Of a stretch of DNA of 59,279 nucleotides, positions 35,724 through 44,430 are shown piece by piece. Source of the DNA: Paracoccaceae bacterium. GTDB taxonomy: Bacteria > Pseudomonadota > Alphaproteobacteria > Rhodobacterales > Rhodobacteraceae. The stretch is taken from NCBI GenBank assembly GCA_026707935.1, contig JAPOVX010000357.1, forward strand, positions 1 through 59,279, written 5' to 3'. The notes beneath the pieces are model-generated. The model was not told the DNA's origin. It searched no databases and saw only the letters and a list, made by a program, of their open reading frames with translations. The first letter of the stretch is position 1. Every line of letters begins with the position of its first letter. Made by a program: the position numbers and the translations under genes.

Positions 35724-37214
35724 TCACGCGCGCGGAAGCCGGCGGCAATACCGGCGGAAGATCGTTTCAATATCGGCCTGATCCAGAGAGATATTGTTCT
35801 TCCGGGCAAATGCCCGGAACTTGTCGGCAACAATTCGGTCGTCCCAGTTGCATTCAGCTCCCCTGATCGGCTCCCAATAATTGTCCAGGTAAAGACCACC
35901 GCGGGCAGGGAAGGGGACTGGCGCACCGTCAGTTGCGGCAGCCTCTGGAGATGCAGCGCCTGACTGGTCAGATTTGGGCTGGCGGCCAAGCCGTTCCCTT
36001 GCCCAGATAGCCCATATGGCGCGGTCAAGGTGCATTTCTCCGGCTATGGCACGTCTGGTGAGAGCGCGCAGTGCTCCGCCAGGTGATTTGACCGGATGAT
36101 CCGGGTGGAACCTGTTTCGATCCAGAATAATTAGTGCCAAAACGGCCAATTCCGCACCCATGACATCCAGAGCTTCCTGCCAGGCAGAATGATGGATGCC
36201 AAGTGCTGCACAGTGTTTTTCACTGGCCGCAAACAAGCGCTCTCTGGCGGATAAATCCGTCGGCTGGATATTCACAAGCATCTGAAGGTCATCAGTCATC
36301 AAGCTGAAAATGGCTGAATCGGAGAGATTGACTTGTGGTGATGGATGGGCTGGTTGTGCAGAAGGTTGAGGGGAATGTGGATGATCTGCGGTTGTATTGA
36401 TATTTTGTGTGGGTGCCCTGTGGGCTACAATTACAGGTTCTTTTTTAGGTTGTATTTGTATATAGCATGTCGAGTCTTTTTGACATGCATGCGTTGTTTC
36501 TTCGACGTGAAATGCTTCGGAGCAGGCTGAAATCGCCGTTTCCAGACGTTCGTTAAAGGCCCTGGTTTCAGCCGCTGCAGATGCAAAGCGGGCAACCTCG
36601 CGGGAACGGCACCCTGTGGCAGGCAGGGAGCCGCGGAATGTCTCGGCCTCATCGATGAGCTCATGGTCGGGCGCGAGGTTCCTGAGCGTCTGAATGCCGC
36701 GGCGCAGTTGGCCCACCGCACGGCGAAGATCGCCTCTTGAAGCCTCGATCGCCGCAGCACGCTGTTCCTCCTCCACCTGAATGGAGCGAAAAAAATTATA
36801 ACTGCGGATCGCTGGCGCGAAGGACAACCCGCATGAGCACCCACTACCGTCTTCCAGCTGCCGATGGCCCCGATAACCGTTGGCCGGGGTGGCCCGCTCG
36901 ATGACCTTGTACTGCTCAAGCGTTCTTTCGATCTGCCAAAGCCGTCGCGCGGTAATTCCCATGCTGGCCGCCATCACGCCCTGACGGCGCCAGTTCATCG
37001 GCACCGCACTGTCGTTCGTCCAGGCGTCCGGGTTCGTGTATTCCGCGAGATCCCGGAAGGCCGCTGCAGCAGCCGGGGGACACCCAACTATTCTCAGGCC
37101 AGCCGAGATCGTCCTGATCGCCTTGTGGAAATTCACACCCTCCGGCAGGACACAGCCTGCGCCATTCCCGGGGTCGGTCAGAAACGTTGATGCGGATATT
37201 GATTCGTGATGCAT
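35724..37214 (-). CDS. repC: RepC-like plasmid replication initiator
   Basis: A 496-residue protein from ATG 37214 (GGAGAG upstream). The N-terminal part carries winged-helix-like DNA-binding elements (RRQGVMAASMGITARRLW, LEQYKVIERATPANGYRG) like RepC; the central part (about 260-330) is low-complexity. The C-terminus contains KSPGGALRALTRRAIAGE, similar to the SPGGYLRALTRKAxAGE block of RepC proteins. RepC initiates replication of alphaproteobacterial plasmids at an origin inside its own gene. Here no repA or repB precedes it; partition may rely on parA at 13262. I am fairly, not fully, sure of the family. Confidence 0.68.
   Translation of the reverse strand: MHHESISASTFLTDPGNGAGCVLPEGVNFHKAIRTISAGLRIVGCPPAAAAAFRDLAEYTNPDAWTNDSAVPMNWRRQGVMAASMGITARRLWQIERTLEQYKVIERATPANGYRGHRQLEDGSGCSCGLSFAPAIRSYNFFRSIQVEEEQRAAAIEASRGDLRRAVGQLRRGIQTLRNLAPDHELIDEAETFRGSLPATGCRSREVARFASAAAETRAFNERLETAISACSEAFHVEETTHACQKDSTCYIQIQPKKEPVIVAHRAPTQNINTTADHPHSPQPSAQPAHPSPQVNLSDSAIFSLMTDDLQMLVNIQPTDLSARERLFAASEKHCAALGIHHSAWQEALDVMGAELAVLALIILDRNRFHPDHPVKSPGGALRALTRRAIAGEMHLDRAIWAIWARERLGRQPKSDQSGAASPEAAATDGAPVPFPARGGLYLDNYWEPIRGAECNWDDRIVADKFRAFARKNNISLDQADIETIFRRYCRRLPRA
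36390..36500. other. AT-rich island inside repC (candidate oriV)
   Basis: Within the GC-rich repC gene this segment switches to T- and A-rich sequence, coding a Gln/Lys-rich linker. RepC-type replicons are known to fire from an AT-rich site in the middle of repC; position and composition fit. No clear iterons seen. Confidence 0.45.
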
Positions 37215-37564
37215 TGAAAGCTCTCCATTTGGAGCTTGCCGAAGAACGCACCACACCTGTCGCGAAAAAATCACGTTTCCCGCTTGAAGCCGGGAGGGAA
37301 GACTGCTACAAGGATCTTGCTTATGGATCTTGTGGCAATCTGTTACAGATTGTTGGTGTGGGCGCTCTTTTCAGCAAGCAATTGCGGGGCGCCACACTTT
37401 TTTTAGCTACCCGGATTGATCTCCTGATGACACCGCCCTTGCGGCTGTCGCCGTGAAGATAAACCACATCTGGTGCTCTACGACAACCCTGCTACGAGCT
37501 TCCGGAACATAATGGTGTTAGATAGGTGGTTTTATGTGCCTTGTGACTTGGTATTAAAGAGAGC

Positions 37565-37579
37565 CGAATCAATGATTCG
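37565..37579. promoter_or_regulatory. Perfect inverted repeat upstream of repC and the XRE genes
   Basis: CGAATC-AAT-GATTCG lies in the 557-base non-coding gap (37215-37771) between repC and the divergent XRE genes. It fits an operator for the dimeric XRE regulators. No gene found in this gap. Confidence 0.4.
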
Positions 37580-37687
37580 CAAGCAGGCAACGGCAGTAAA
37601 TGAAAAGCAAAAACAAGGTCGTATGGCACCATGATATCGAATCAGGGTGACAGCACCGCACTGCCTCAAATTTTTATGGCTTTTTCG

Positions 37688-37703
37688 GTGCCGCTCACGG
37701 CAC
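37688..37703. promoter_or_regulatory. Second perfect inverted repeat in the repC-XRE gap
   Basis: GTGCCG-CTCA-CGGCAC, about 70 bases before the first XRE start. Operator or small hairpin; no T run follows, so a terminator is less likely. Confidence 0.4.
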
Positions 37704-37771
37704 AATGACGGTATGGCGGCGAGGACATACACAATCACTGGTGGTGGTGATTCGCTGACGGGCGAATCCTG

Positions 37772-38047
37772 ATGACCAGAACCGGACAAACCGGCAAGCG
37801 GCTGAGCCCACGGATCAAATTGCGGCTTAGCCGGAACCTGGTTTACTGGCGAAGGCGGCGTGGCCTGACACAGGCCCAGTTGGCATTTCAGGCAGGGCTG
37901 GCGGAAAATACATTGGCTCGCATCGAAGCTCAGCGTGCGGACCCGCGCACCTCAAGTCTGGAAGCCGCCGCCGCTGTATTGGATATCGACATCCGCGAAC
38001 TCTTCGCTGGAGGCCTACCAAAGGAGAAGCTCCCTGGCCCTGAATAG
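37772..38047 (+). CDS. XRE-family helix-turn-helix regulator
   Basis: A 91-residue protein with one HTH_3 domain (residues about 22-78): RRRRGLTQAQLAFQAGLAE, NTLARIEAQRADPRTSSL and AAAVLDIDIRELF. Small repressors of this type often control plasmid replication or maintenance genes; repC is divergent from it with two inverted repeats between. Its stop overlaps the start of a second XRE gene. Confidence 0.82.
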   Translation: MTRTGQTGKRLSPRIKLRLSRNLVYWRRRRGLTQAQLAFQAGLAENTLARIEAQRADPRTSSLEAAAAVLDIDIRELFAGGLPKEKLPGPE

Positions 38048-38309
38048 CCTAGTCGAAGCCTTCGGTTTGAACGTCAAACGCCGTCGCGAGCGGCTTCGCC
38101 TGACGCAGGCCGAGTTGGCATATCTCGCGCAACTGCATCCAGGTGAAATCTCGCGCATCGAGCGCGGGGTTACGAATCCGCGAATGACGACCGTACTGAC
38201 CCTAGCCTTAGCCCTTGAGGTCGAACCAATGGTGCTGCTCGACAGGCAATTCTATAAGGGAAAGACACTGGCCAAGATGTCTGCAACGCTGGCGGACGAC
38301 TCCGAGTAG
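38034..38309 (+). CDS. Second XRE-family regulator, probable CTG start
   Basis: A 91-residue HTH_3 protein: NVKRRRERLRLTQAELAYLA, HPGEISRIERGVTNPRMT and LALEVEPMVLL. No ATG, GTG or TTG lies at the right place; AAGGAG (38021-38026) stands 7 bases before CTG 38034, which gives ALNSLVEAFGLNVK before the domain, so a CTG start with translational coupling to the upstream XRE gene is likely. The two proteins are only distantly alike and could act as a pair. Confidence 0.7.
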   Translation: MALNSLVEAFGLNVKRRRERLRLTQAELAYLAQLHPGEISRIERGVTNPRMTTVLTLALALEVEPMVLLDRQFYKGKTLAKMSATLADDSE

Positions 38310-38616
38310 GGACTCAGGTCTGAGTGCAACCCGTGATTCGAGGACATGGGGCAGGCGTAAGCCGCCTTCCCCCCAATGGGAGGAGGCATTCAAGACGGCA
38401 ATCGCGTGCCCGACGAAATCTCGGGTGCCTTCTTTGTTTGCCTGGACGAGGCCCGGGTCTGACGCAATTCGTTGTATCACGGTGGTCACGGCCCTTGGCG
38501 GGGGTTTCGGGAAGACGGCTCCGTCGGCCTATGCTACTTCAGGTGAGAACGCGAGGTCCCGTATCCCGACCTCTCCGATCAACGATTGGACCACATGGTC
38601 GACCGATCACCTAGGA

Positions 38617-38784
38617 ATGTGTGTCGCGGTGGTAATGCCGAAGCGGGGCGGCGGGCGGCGGCGCGAGACCTACCAGGTGACGATGACGCCTCAACAGGCA
38701 GAAGCGCTGGCGCGCCAGTTGAATCAGGCGGTTGACCGGGCGCATTCGAACGTCAAGACCGTATTTCCCTCGATCGTGGAATGA
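38617..38784 (+). CDS. Small basic hypothetical protein
   Basis: A 55-residue frame (ATG 38617 or 38635) reading RGGGRRRETYQVTMTPQQAE, then LARQLNQAVDRAHSNVKTV; a basic head and an amphipathic helix. No family known and the ribosome binding site is weak. The rest of 38310-38880 holds no gene I can support. Confidence 0.3.
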   Translation: MCVAVVMPKRGGGRRRETYQVTMTPQQAEALARQLNQAVDRAHSNVKTVFPSIVE

Positions 38785-38886
38785 TTGTGGACAAGCGGTG
38801 TATTTCGTAATCGGTATTATCGGACTCAGGGAGCCTGTGAATAACTGATCGCGCGCGCGCGAGGTCTTCGAAGAACGGAGGTGAAA

Positions 38887-39381
38887 ATGATATTGATGAA
38901 GGTTGCCGCCAAACGGGCGGGAATAGCCAGAACCTCGATCCAGCGGTCACTCGAAAGAGCGGGGGTCGACTTGGTGGACACGCGCGATCCTGACAGTGGT
39001 CAAAAGGCCAAAGCAGTATCACCGGAAGATTTTGATCTCTTCCTTAGCCAGCGGTCACGACAGGTCGACAACGGAACCGATGACAACGCACCGGAGACGG
39101 ATCATCTCTACATCATTCAGATTGAACCGGCGGCCATGCCGCGACGCTACAAGATCGGCATTTCACATGATCCGGCGCAAAGTTTGGCCAAGTGCAAGCG
39201 CTACAATCCCCGTCCGATAATCGTGCAGACCTGGCCATGCGAGAGAAGATGGGAGCAGACAGCCATCGATGCGCTGCTGAATGATGAATGCGTGTCACGC
39301 ATTGACTCCGAGATATTCGATTGCTCGGACCTCGCTATCATTCGACAGAGAGCACAGAAATTCTTCGCGCTGCTTGAATGA
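38887..39381 (+). CDS. GIY-YIG/T5orf172-like protein with N-terminal DNA-binding helix
   Basis: A 164-residue protein. The N-terminus (KVAAKRAGIARTSIQRSLER) looks like a helix-turn-helix-type specificity element. The C-terminal domain has HLYIIQIEP and RYKIGISHDPAQSL, then QTWPCERRWEQTAIDALL, the pattern of T5orf172 GIY-YIG-like nuclease domains, with GIY and YIG reduced to LYI and YKIG. GGAGGTG precedes ATG 38887. Such proteins occur on phages and plasmids; nuclease activity is uncertain. Confidence 0.55.
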   Translation: MILMKVAAKRAGIARTSIQRSLERAGVDLVDTRDPDSGQKAKAVSPEDFDLFLSQRSRQVDNGTDDNAPETDHLYIIQIEPAAMPRRYKIGISHDPAQSLAKCKRYNPRPIIVQTWPCERRWEQTAIDALLNDECVSRIDSEIFDCSDLAIIRQRAQKFFALLE

Positions 39382-39808
39382 AAGGCCATGGACCGGTGTG
39401 GGACCTCTTATTATACATGATTTCGCCACCACATATGGTGTTGACAGACATCCGGATCGTAGAGTGCACCATGAAGGATATCGTCTTGTCGTTCGCTGGT
39501 TGGAGAACTGCGCAAAGCGACTGCCACCACGCCATCGCCGCGCTAAAGCCGGGGACCCGTTGTCCATGTTGTATGCGGATGGCCAGTGGAAGATCCTCGA
39601 CCTCGAGGGACGCCAGGTCGACCGCATGGCCAAGAGTTGGGCCCTGCCGCACGGTATGATCATCGCTCACGCGGAGGTGCACGGAATCTTCACCCGCTGG
39701 GCCAGCGACGAGAAAGATAAAGAACGCAGAATGAGGCTCCGCTCGGAAACCTGGGAGGTGGTCGTGCCTCGACTTTTCCTCACACGGCAACAGAAATCGA
39801 GGAGAAAA

Positions 39809-40147
39809 ATGGACATTCAGTTCGCAAGGGAGGGTAACATACTCATAGCGGCTGTTTCGGGTCGCATTGATGGTGGCACTGCCCATGAATTCGCGGCATC
39901 CATTGACCGGTCATCGCTGCAAGATGATGAGTCCATGATCATGGACTTCGCCGAAGTGAACTACATCAGCAGTGCGGGACTCCGTGCGATCCTCATAATG
40001 GCAAAGCGATGCGAATCCGAAAATTCCAAACTTGCCCTGTATTCCCTGTCCGAACAGATGATGTCTGTTTTTGAGATCAGCGGATTTGCCAGGATTATCT
40101 CGATATTTCCGGACAGGGCAGATGCCCTTGCCTCCGTCAAGTCATAG
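39809..40147 (+). CDS. STAS-domain anti-sigma factor antagonist (RsbV/SpoIIAA-like)
   Basis: A 112-residue single STAS domain. The phosphorylation loop reads VNYISSAGLRAIL with S54/S55; in this family such a serine is phosphorylated by an RsbW-type kinase to switch partners. GAGGAG 6 bases upstream supports ATG 39809. The frame is open upstream to about 39398 and encodes a protein-like stretch (WKILDLEGRQVDRMAKSW, EVHGIFTRW) of unknown origin, which may be the remnant of another gene fused in frame. An RsbW-like domain is encoded at 42295. Confidence 0.85.
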   Translation: MDIQFAREGNILIAAVSGRIDGGTAHEFAASIDRSSLQDDESMIMDFAEVNYISSAGLRAILIMAKRCESENSKLALYSLSEQMMSVFEISGFARIISIFPDRADALASVKS

Positions 40148-40388
40148 TCCGAACGGGAGGCCGGAGGAACGGTACTTCGCAAGCCGGGGAATTCATCACC
40201 GCCCGATGGACAACAGCAAGCACTTTGTCCATTCGGGTTTCCAAGCGCCAGATGCTCGACCCTGGCAAGCACGGGCGCGGACATCCCTCAAGCCTTTGAG
40301 GAGGTGCTGTCCGGGTGATCGAAAGTTGGCGAAACCTTGAACCTGAGCCGAGACAAGGGTGGCACCCGGTGGGAGTGCAAGCAGGCCG

Positions 40389-40416
40389 CCCCGTCCTTCA
40401 GGGCGGGGAGTAGTTA
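40389..40416 (+). mobile_element. Orphan IS200/IS605 right end (omega-RNA-type hairpin)
   Basis: CCCCGTCC-TTCA-GGGCGGGG (40389-40408) followed by AGTAGTTAC is the typical right-end hairpin of IS200/IS605-family elements, which is also the 3' scaffold of the TnpB guide RNA. The preceding GGTGGCACCCGGTGGGAGTG-like sequence fits the same scaffold. No tnpB or tnpA is attached within 40148-40484, so only the end remains. The guide, if any, would begin at about 40417. Confidence 0.55.
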
Positions 40417-40484
40417 CAATTGAATTCGAACGGATGTCTTGGCAAGGGAGGACGGTTTCAGTTGTGTAACGGGCAGCGAACAGC

Positions 40485-41453
40485 ATGAAGTCAGGTCTGA
40501 TTGAAGAGCCTCGCCAAACCTTCATGGCGGCAGGATTGCTTCTCGCTGGAGCTTTTGCGGTCATCTTGATTCCTCTGAATACCATCGCGCAGGAGACTGA
40601 TTCTGAAAGGTGGGAACAAATACGTGACTGTGAAGACCTTATTTCTGCCGAGATGTTCCCGCTGAAATATCCTGGCAGCCCACACGCGGATGACGCCAGA
40701 AACTGTCTTACCGGGGTTCAGCCTGGTGATACAGAGGAAGAGGAACCGGAAGACGAGGTGCTTCAGGACCGTTTCAGTTCGGACACCCTGACCGGTTCGG
40801 CTCTTAAAGGATACTACTGGGGCATGCTGGATGGCGAATGGGGCAGCCAAAGCCAGAAGGCAATTGAAGAATTTGCCTGGGTTGAATTCAATGAGACACC
40901 ACGGAGAAGCCATTCCGCTGCCTTGGCATACATAACGAGTGTACTTATCCAGTCTGGTTGGCAGATCAGGTATATGAACGAGGCCGGAATCTCGATCCTT
41001 GCTCCCGGGGAGGATTTTGAATGGGCGGGTGAAAGCAGGTTTTTTCAAAATTGGGAAGATCCGGCCAGTTCGCTTCGCTACTCCTTCGTTCGGCAGCCGA
41101 AAATCAGAACACTGGAATTTCATCGTTTTGCCGAGGGGTTTTCTTCCGGAGACTACCCAAACTACGAAGTCCGAAAATCCAATTTGCTTGTAACGCGTTC
41201 CGTGGATGGCGAAGGTGCCGTCCTATTTGCCTGGTCCGATCTGATTGATGATATCTGGGCGACGGTAATGCCGTCATCGAATCTCGAAGACGCCAATCTT
41301 CTTTCCACGATTGCGTCCAGCATTGCAGTCGGAACCCAACCCCCGCTCGAACTCCCCGAGACAGGAGAACTCGCCGGGTCTTTCCATATGCTTCTTGCAC
41401 ATGACGAATTCCCGGAAGTGAAAGATGGGACAGAGGGCAGAGGGGAACGTTAG
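40485..41453 (+). CDS. Exported protein with peptidoglycan-binding-like motif
   Basis: A 322-residue protein with an N-terminal membrane/signal segment (MAAGLLLAGAFAVILIPLNT). Residues about 100-135 (LKGYYWGMLDGEWGSQSQKA) resemble the PG_binding_1 repeat (GxxxGxxDGxxGxxTxxAI). The C-terminal 180 residues form an unknown domain. Likely periplasmic and cell-wall associated. No neighbour explains its job. Confidence 0.65.
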   Translation: MKSGLIEEPRQTFMAAGLLLAGAFAVILIPLNTIAQETDSERWEQIRDCEDLISAEMFPLKYPGSPHADDARNCLTGVQPGDTEEEEPEDEVLQDRFSSDTLTGSALKGYYWGMLDGEWGSQSQKAIEEFAWVEFNETPRRSHSAALAYITSVLIQSGWQIRYMNEAGISILAPGEDFEWAGESRFFQNWEDPASSLRYSFVRQPKIRTLEFHRFAEGFSSGDYPNYEVRKSNLLVTRSVDGEGAVLFAWSDLIDDIWATVMPSSNLEDANLLSTIASSIAVGTQPPLELPETGELAGSFHMLLAHDEFPEVKDGTEGRGER

Positions 41454-41527
41454 ACCGTCGTAAGGATCGATATTGGTACTATTCGGATAGTTTGTTCGTA
41501 GAACCACGCCAGGGAGGAACAGGGATC

Positions 41528-42142
41528 ATGACGGCACAGGCCAGACGCAGGGAAACCCGCCAAGCGACCTACCAGGACGTGCTCGACGCGCCGCCCCACA
41601 GGGTCGCCGAGGTGATCGCCGGAACCCTCCATACCCATCCAAGGCCTTCGGCACGGCATGCGCGGGCAAGCTCAGGGATCGGGGCTAGGATCGCAACGCC
41701 GTTTGATTTTGGTGATGACGGCCCCGGTGGTTGGTGGATCATATTCGAGCCTGAATTGCATCTCGGCAGCGAAGGTAAAGATATCATCGTTCCAGACCTT
41801 GCGGGTTGGCGGCGCGAGACGATGCCCGAATATCCCGATGCGGTATATTTCACGATCGCACCTGACTGGGTTTGTGAAGTGCTCTCGCCCTCGACCCGCC
41901 AACTGGACCTGGGCCACAAGCGAGCTATCTATGCCCGCGAAGGCGTTGGCCATCTCTGGTTTGTTGATCCCGGCGCACAAACGCTGGAAGCGTTCGAACT
42001 CCGTGATGGACAATGGATGCTGATCGATACCCTTTTCGGTGACGCACCAGTCTCGTTGTCCCCCTTCGACGCCATCACTTTCCCGCTCAACGCCCTTTGG
42101 TCCGAGGTGACCACCGGCGCGACAAGAGGAGGGAAACCATGA
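41528..42142 (+). CDS. Uma2-family (DUF820) nuclease-fold protein
   Basis: A 204-residue protein with the Uma2 signature: IIVPDLAGWRRE (the Asp of the PD-(D/E)XK fold), WVCEVLSPSTRQLDLGHK (E, then K) and YAREGVGHLWFVDP. This family is widespread in mobile DNA and function is mostly unknown, though the fold is that of a nuclease. ATG 41528 is chosen (GGGAGGAACAGG upstream). Confidence 0.85.
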   Translation: MTAQARRRETRQATYQDVLDAPPHRVAEVIAGTLHTHPRPSARHARASSGIGARIATPFDFGDDGPGGWWIIFEPELHLGSEGKDIIVPDLAGWRRETMPEYPDAVYFTIAPDWVCEVLSPSTRQLDLGHKRAIYAREGVGHLWFVDPGAQTLEAFELRDGQWMLIDTLFGDAPVSLSPFDAITFPLNALWSEVTTGATRGGKP

Positions 42143-42294
42143 ACTGGCGCGATGCTTTCGACGGACCGGGAGAGTGGAGGCACGATTGATGGTTCCGACG
42201 TCCGGTTCTGTAGGCGGCGGGTACTGCGCGCCAGAAAGGCGGGAACGACTTGTCCGTTGCATTCGCATTCCAAAAGCACTGGGAAACCCCTGAC

Positions 42295-43914
42295 ATGAAG
42301 TCCGAAGAAAGCATCCGCGTTTTGGAACGATCCCCCGAGGCCGTGCTGGATTTCTGGCTCGGTCGCCTGCGCACTGCCGCCGATGCATCTCGCGAGAATT
42401 GGCAGCAGGGGATGCTGAGGTGGAGGATCGGGCCATTTGCAAGAAGCATCGAAAATCCGCAATTTCTTCGAATCCAGTGCGAGTGGTGCGAACAGATGCA
42501 CCGCGAGGGCCTGGATCGCTTTTTTCGCCATCCGGTCTGGGAAACGCCAAAGGGATTTCTGGCGAAACTGATCGTCCTTGATCAGTTCCCGCGAAGTGCC
42601 TATCGCGGCACGGTGCTGGCTTACGAGAACGATTCTCTGACGGCTTCGTTGTCTCGGCAAGCCTGCGAAAACGACCGAGAATTCACGCACTACAACGTCA
42701 TCGAACGCTTCTGGATCTATATGCCGCTTTCCCATGCGGAGGACCTGACGCTTCAGGAAATCTCGCTTGAGAAGTTCGCCCGCTGGAGTGTCGACCTGAT
42801 CGCTGAGGCACCGCCCAATCGTCGCAGGATCAACCAGTTCGTAAGTTGGTCGATCATCAAGGCGATCATCGAGCACTCCGAGGCACTCCTCCTCTTCGAC
42901 CGTTTTCCGCACCGCAATGCCATCCATCAAAGGTTGCACCGCGGCGGTGAACCGCAATATCTCGTCGACGCGTTACGCCCGCTATGGAGCTTCACCCAGC
43001 CGCCAGACCCGGATTACTTCGCTCTGCTGGGTGCCTTGAACAGAATCGGGGGTGGGTCTGGCAAGACCCGGATCACCCGCTCGGCGTTGACCAGTCTACT
43101 TTGCGCCGCGGGGCTTTCGCCGGAGGATCAGGCATCGCCGATGGACGTATTCGACCTCGTCGGCGACGATGACGTGCCCTGGTCTGTCCTGTACCGGCAT
43201 CTCCGCCTCCCCGAACACGTGCGGACGTTCCACCGGCTGCGACAGCTCCCGCAGGTGGTCGACCTGGCCAACGCCGTCAAGACCCTTATCCTGAAAAACG
43301 GGGAGGATCTGACCTGGCCGCCCAAGAGCGCAAAGTATTCGGTGGAACCCGCAATTGATGTCGCGGCTTTGAATGCGCTCGTGCTCGGTGCCGAGGAGTC
43401 CGGAGCAACTGCAAGCGAACTCCAAGACGGGAGCGCGTCATACAACAACAACGGCGGCGAAGCGCTACCGGAAGGACCTGCGGAAATGGGGCAAGGTCTC
43501 ACCTTGGTTGTCCGCAATGACAGGGGCGATCTGGAACAAGTCGCTGCGGCGGTCGATGATTTTGCCGATCGGTACGACTTCCCGCCGCAGGACGGGTACC
43601 AGGTTCAGCTCTGTATCGAAGAGATATTCATGTACATCGTGGAGCACGGCTACGATGATACCGGCACTCATCGGATCGAAATCCAACTCGAAATGAACGA
43701 GGGAGAGCGCCGCCTTGCGATCAAGGTCATCAATGACGGGCAGGAACTGGAACCCGTTTCGTCATTGTTCCAGCCCAGTCCGGACACGATTCAGGAGGAG
43801 GCCGTGGTAGACGGTCTCGGTTTGCATCTGGTGCATACGTATGTCGACGATATTCGCTATCGGCGTGAACATGGTCGAAACCATCTGAGTTTGAGCAAAA
43901 GCATTGGCAGATAG
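42295..43914 (+). CDS. DUF924 domain fused to an RsbW-like ATPase domain
   Basis: A 539-residue two-part protein. Residues about 12-215 are a complete DUF924 domain (VLDFWLG, VLDQFPRSAYRGT 94-106, FDRFPHRNAI 201-210). Residues about 240-390 are unassigned. Residues about 400-535 are an anti-sigma-kinase-type HATPase: N-box LCIEEIFMYIVEHGY, NDGQELEP and GLGLHLVHTYVDDI ... REHGRNHLSLSK. The N-box asparagine that ligates Mg-ATP in RsbW/SpoIIAB is replaced by Y447, so kinase activity is doubtful. A STAS protein lies 2 kb upstream. ATG 42295 is used; an upstream TTG (42250) is possible. Confidence 0.8.
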   Translation: MKSEESIRVLERSPEAVLDFWLGRLRTAADASRENWQQGMLRWRIGPFARSIENPQFLRIQCEWCEQMHREGLDRFFRHPVWETPKGFLAKLIVLDQFPRSAYRGTVLAYENDSLTASLSRQACENDREFTHYNVIERFWIYMPLSHAEDLTLQEISLEKFARWSVDLIAEAPPNRRRINQFVSWSIIKAIIEHSEALLLFDRFPHRNAIHQRLHRGGEPQYLVDALRPLWSFTQPPDPDYFALLGALNRIGGGSGKTRITRSALTSLLCAAGLSPEDQASPMDVFDLVGDDDVPWSVLYRHLRLPEHVRTFHRLRQLPQVVDLANAVKTLILKNGEDLTWPPKSAKYSVEPAIDVAALNALVLGAEESGATASELQDGSASYNNNGGEALPEGPAEMGQGLTLVVRNDRGDLEQVAAAVDDFADRYDFPPQDGYQVQLCIEEIFMYIVEHGYDDTGTHRIEIQLEMNEGERRLAIKVINDGQELEPVSSLFQPSPDTIQEEAVVDGLGLHLVHTYVDDIRYRREHGRNHLSLSKSIGR

Positions 43915-43997
43915 AATTTACGAGGTCGATTCCGGGGTAGAGTCTGGGAGAGGCGCGCCCTGCGGTAGGTGTGGGGAGTAGAGCTCGGAGACAAGGA

Positions 43998-44267
43998 CGG
44001 CATCGATTTGCCGCGTTGGCCGAGTTTGAGAGCGAACTCATCCGGGAACGCACCATGGCGGGACTACAGGCCGCCCGCGCCCGTGGTCGCACGGGTGGCC
44101 GGAAATTCGCCCCGACAAAGGCCAAGGTGCGAATGGCCCAGGCTGCCATGGCAAAGCGTGACATGTCGGTTTCCAAATTGAGTAGGGAACTCGGCATCCG
44201 CCCTGCAAGCCTTTACCGGCATGTTGATCCGAAAGGGAACTTGCGGGACTACGGAAGGCGCGTCCTC
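43998..44267 (+). pseudogene. C-terminal fragment of a serine resolvase
   Basis: The frame reads FAALAEFESELIRERTMAGL, ARARGRTGGRKFAP and a helix-turn-helix AKRDMSVSKLSRELGIRPAS, LYRHVDPKGNL: the end of the E-helix plus DNA-binding part of a Tn3-type resolvase. The catalytic N-terminus is absent. A transposon scrap. Confidence 0.75.
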
Positions 44268-44430
44268 AACTCATACGAACCTTATCGCCATTTACGTAAT
44301 TACGTTTTTCCCCATATGTTTTCCGCATAATCTCCTTCCGGCCGGAGCCAGCCGACCGCCTCGCTTGCAGACTCGGCCGGCCCCCGAATTCCGGAACCGA
44401 CGCAACGAACAAATTCGAAGGAAGCAATCC

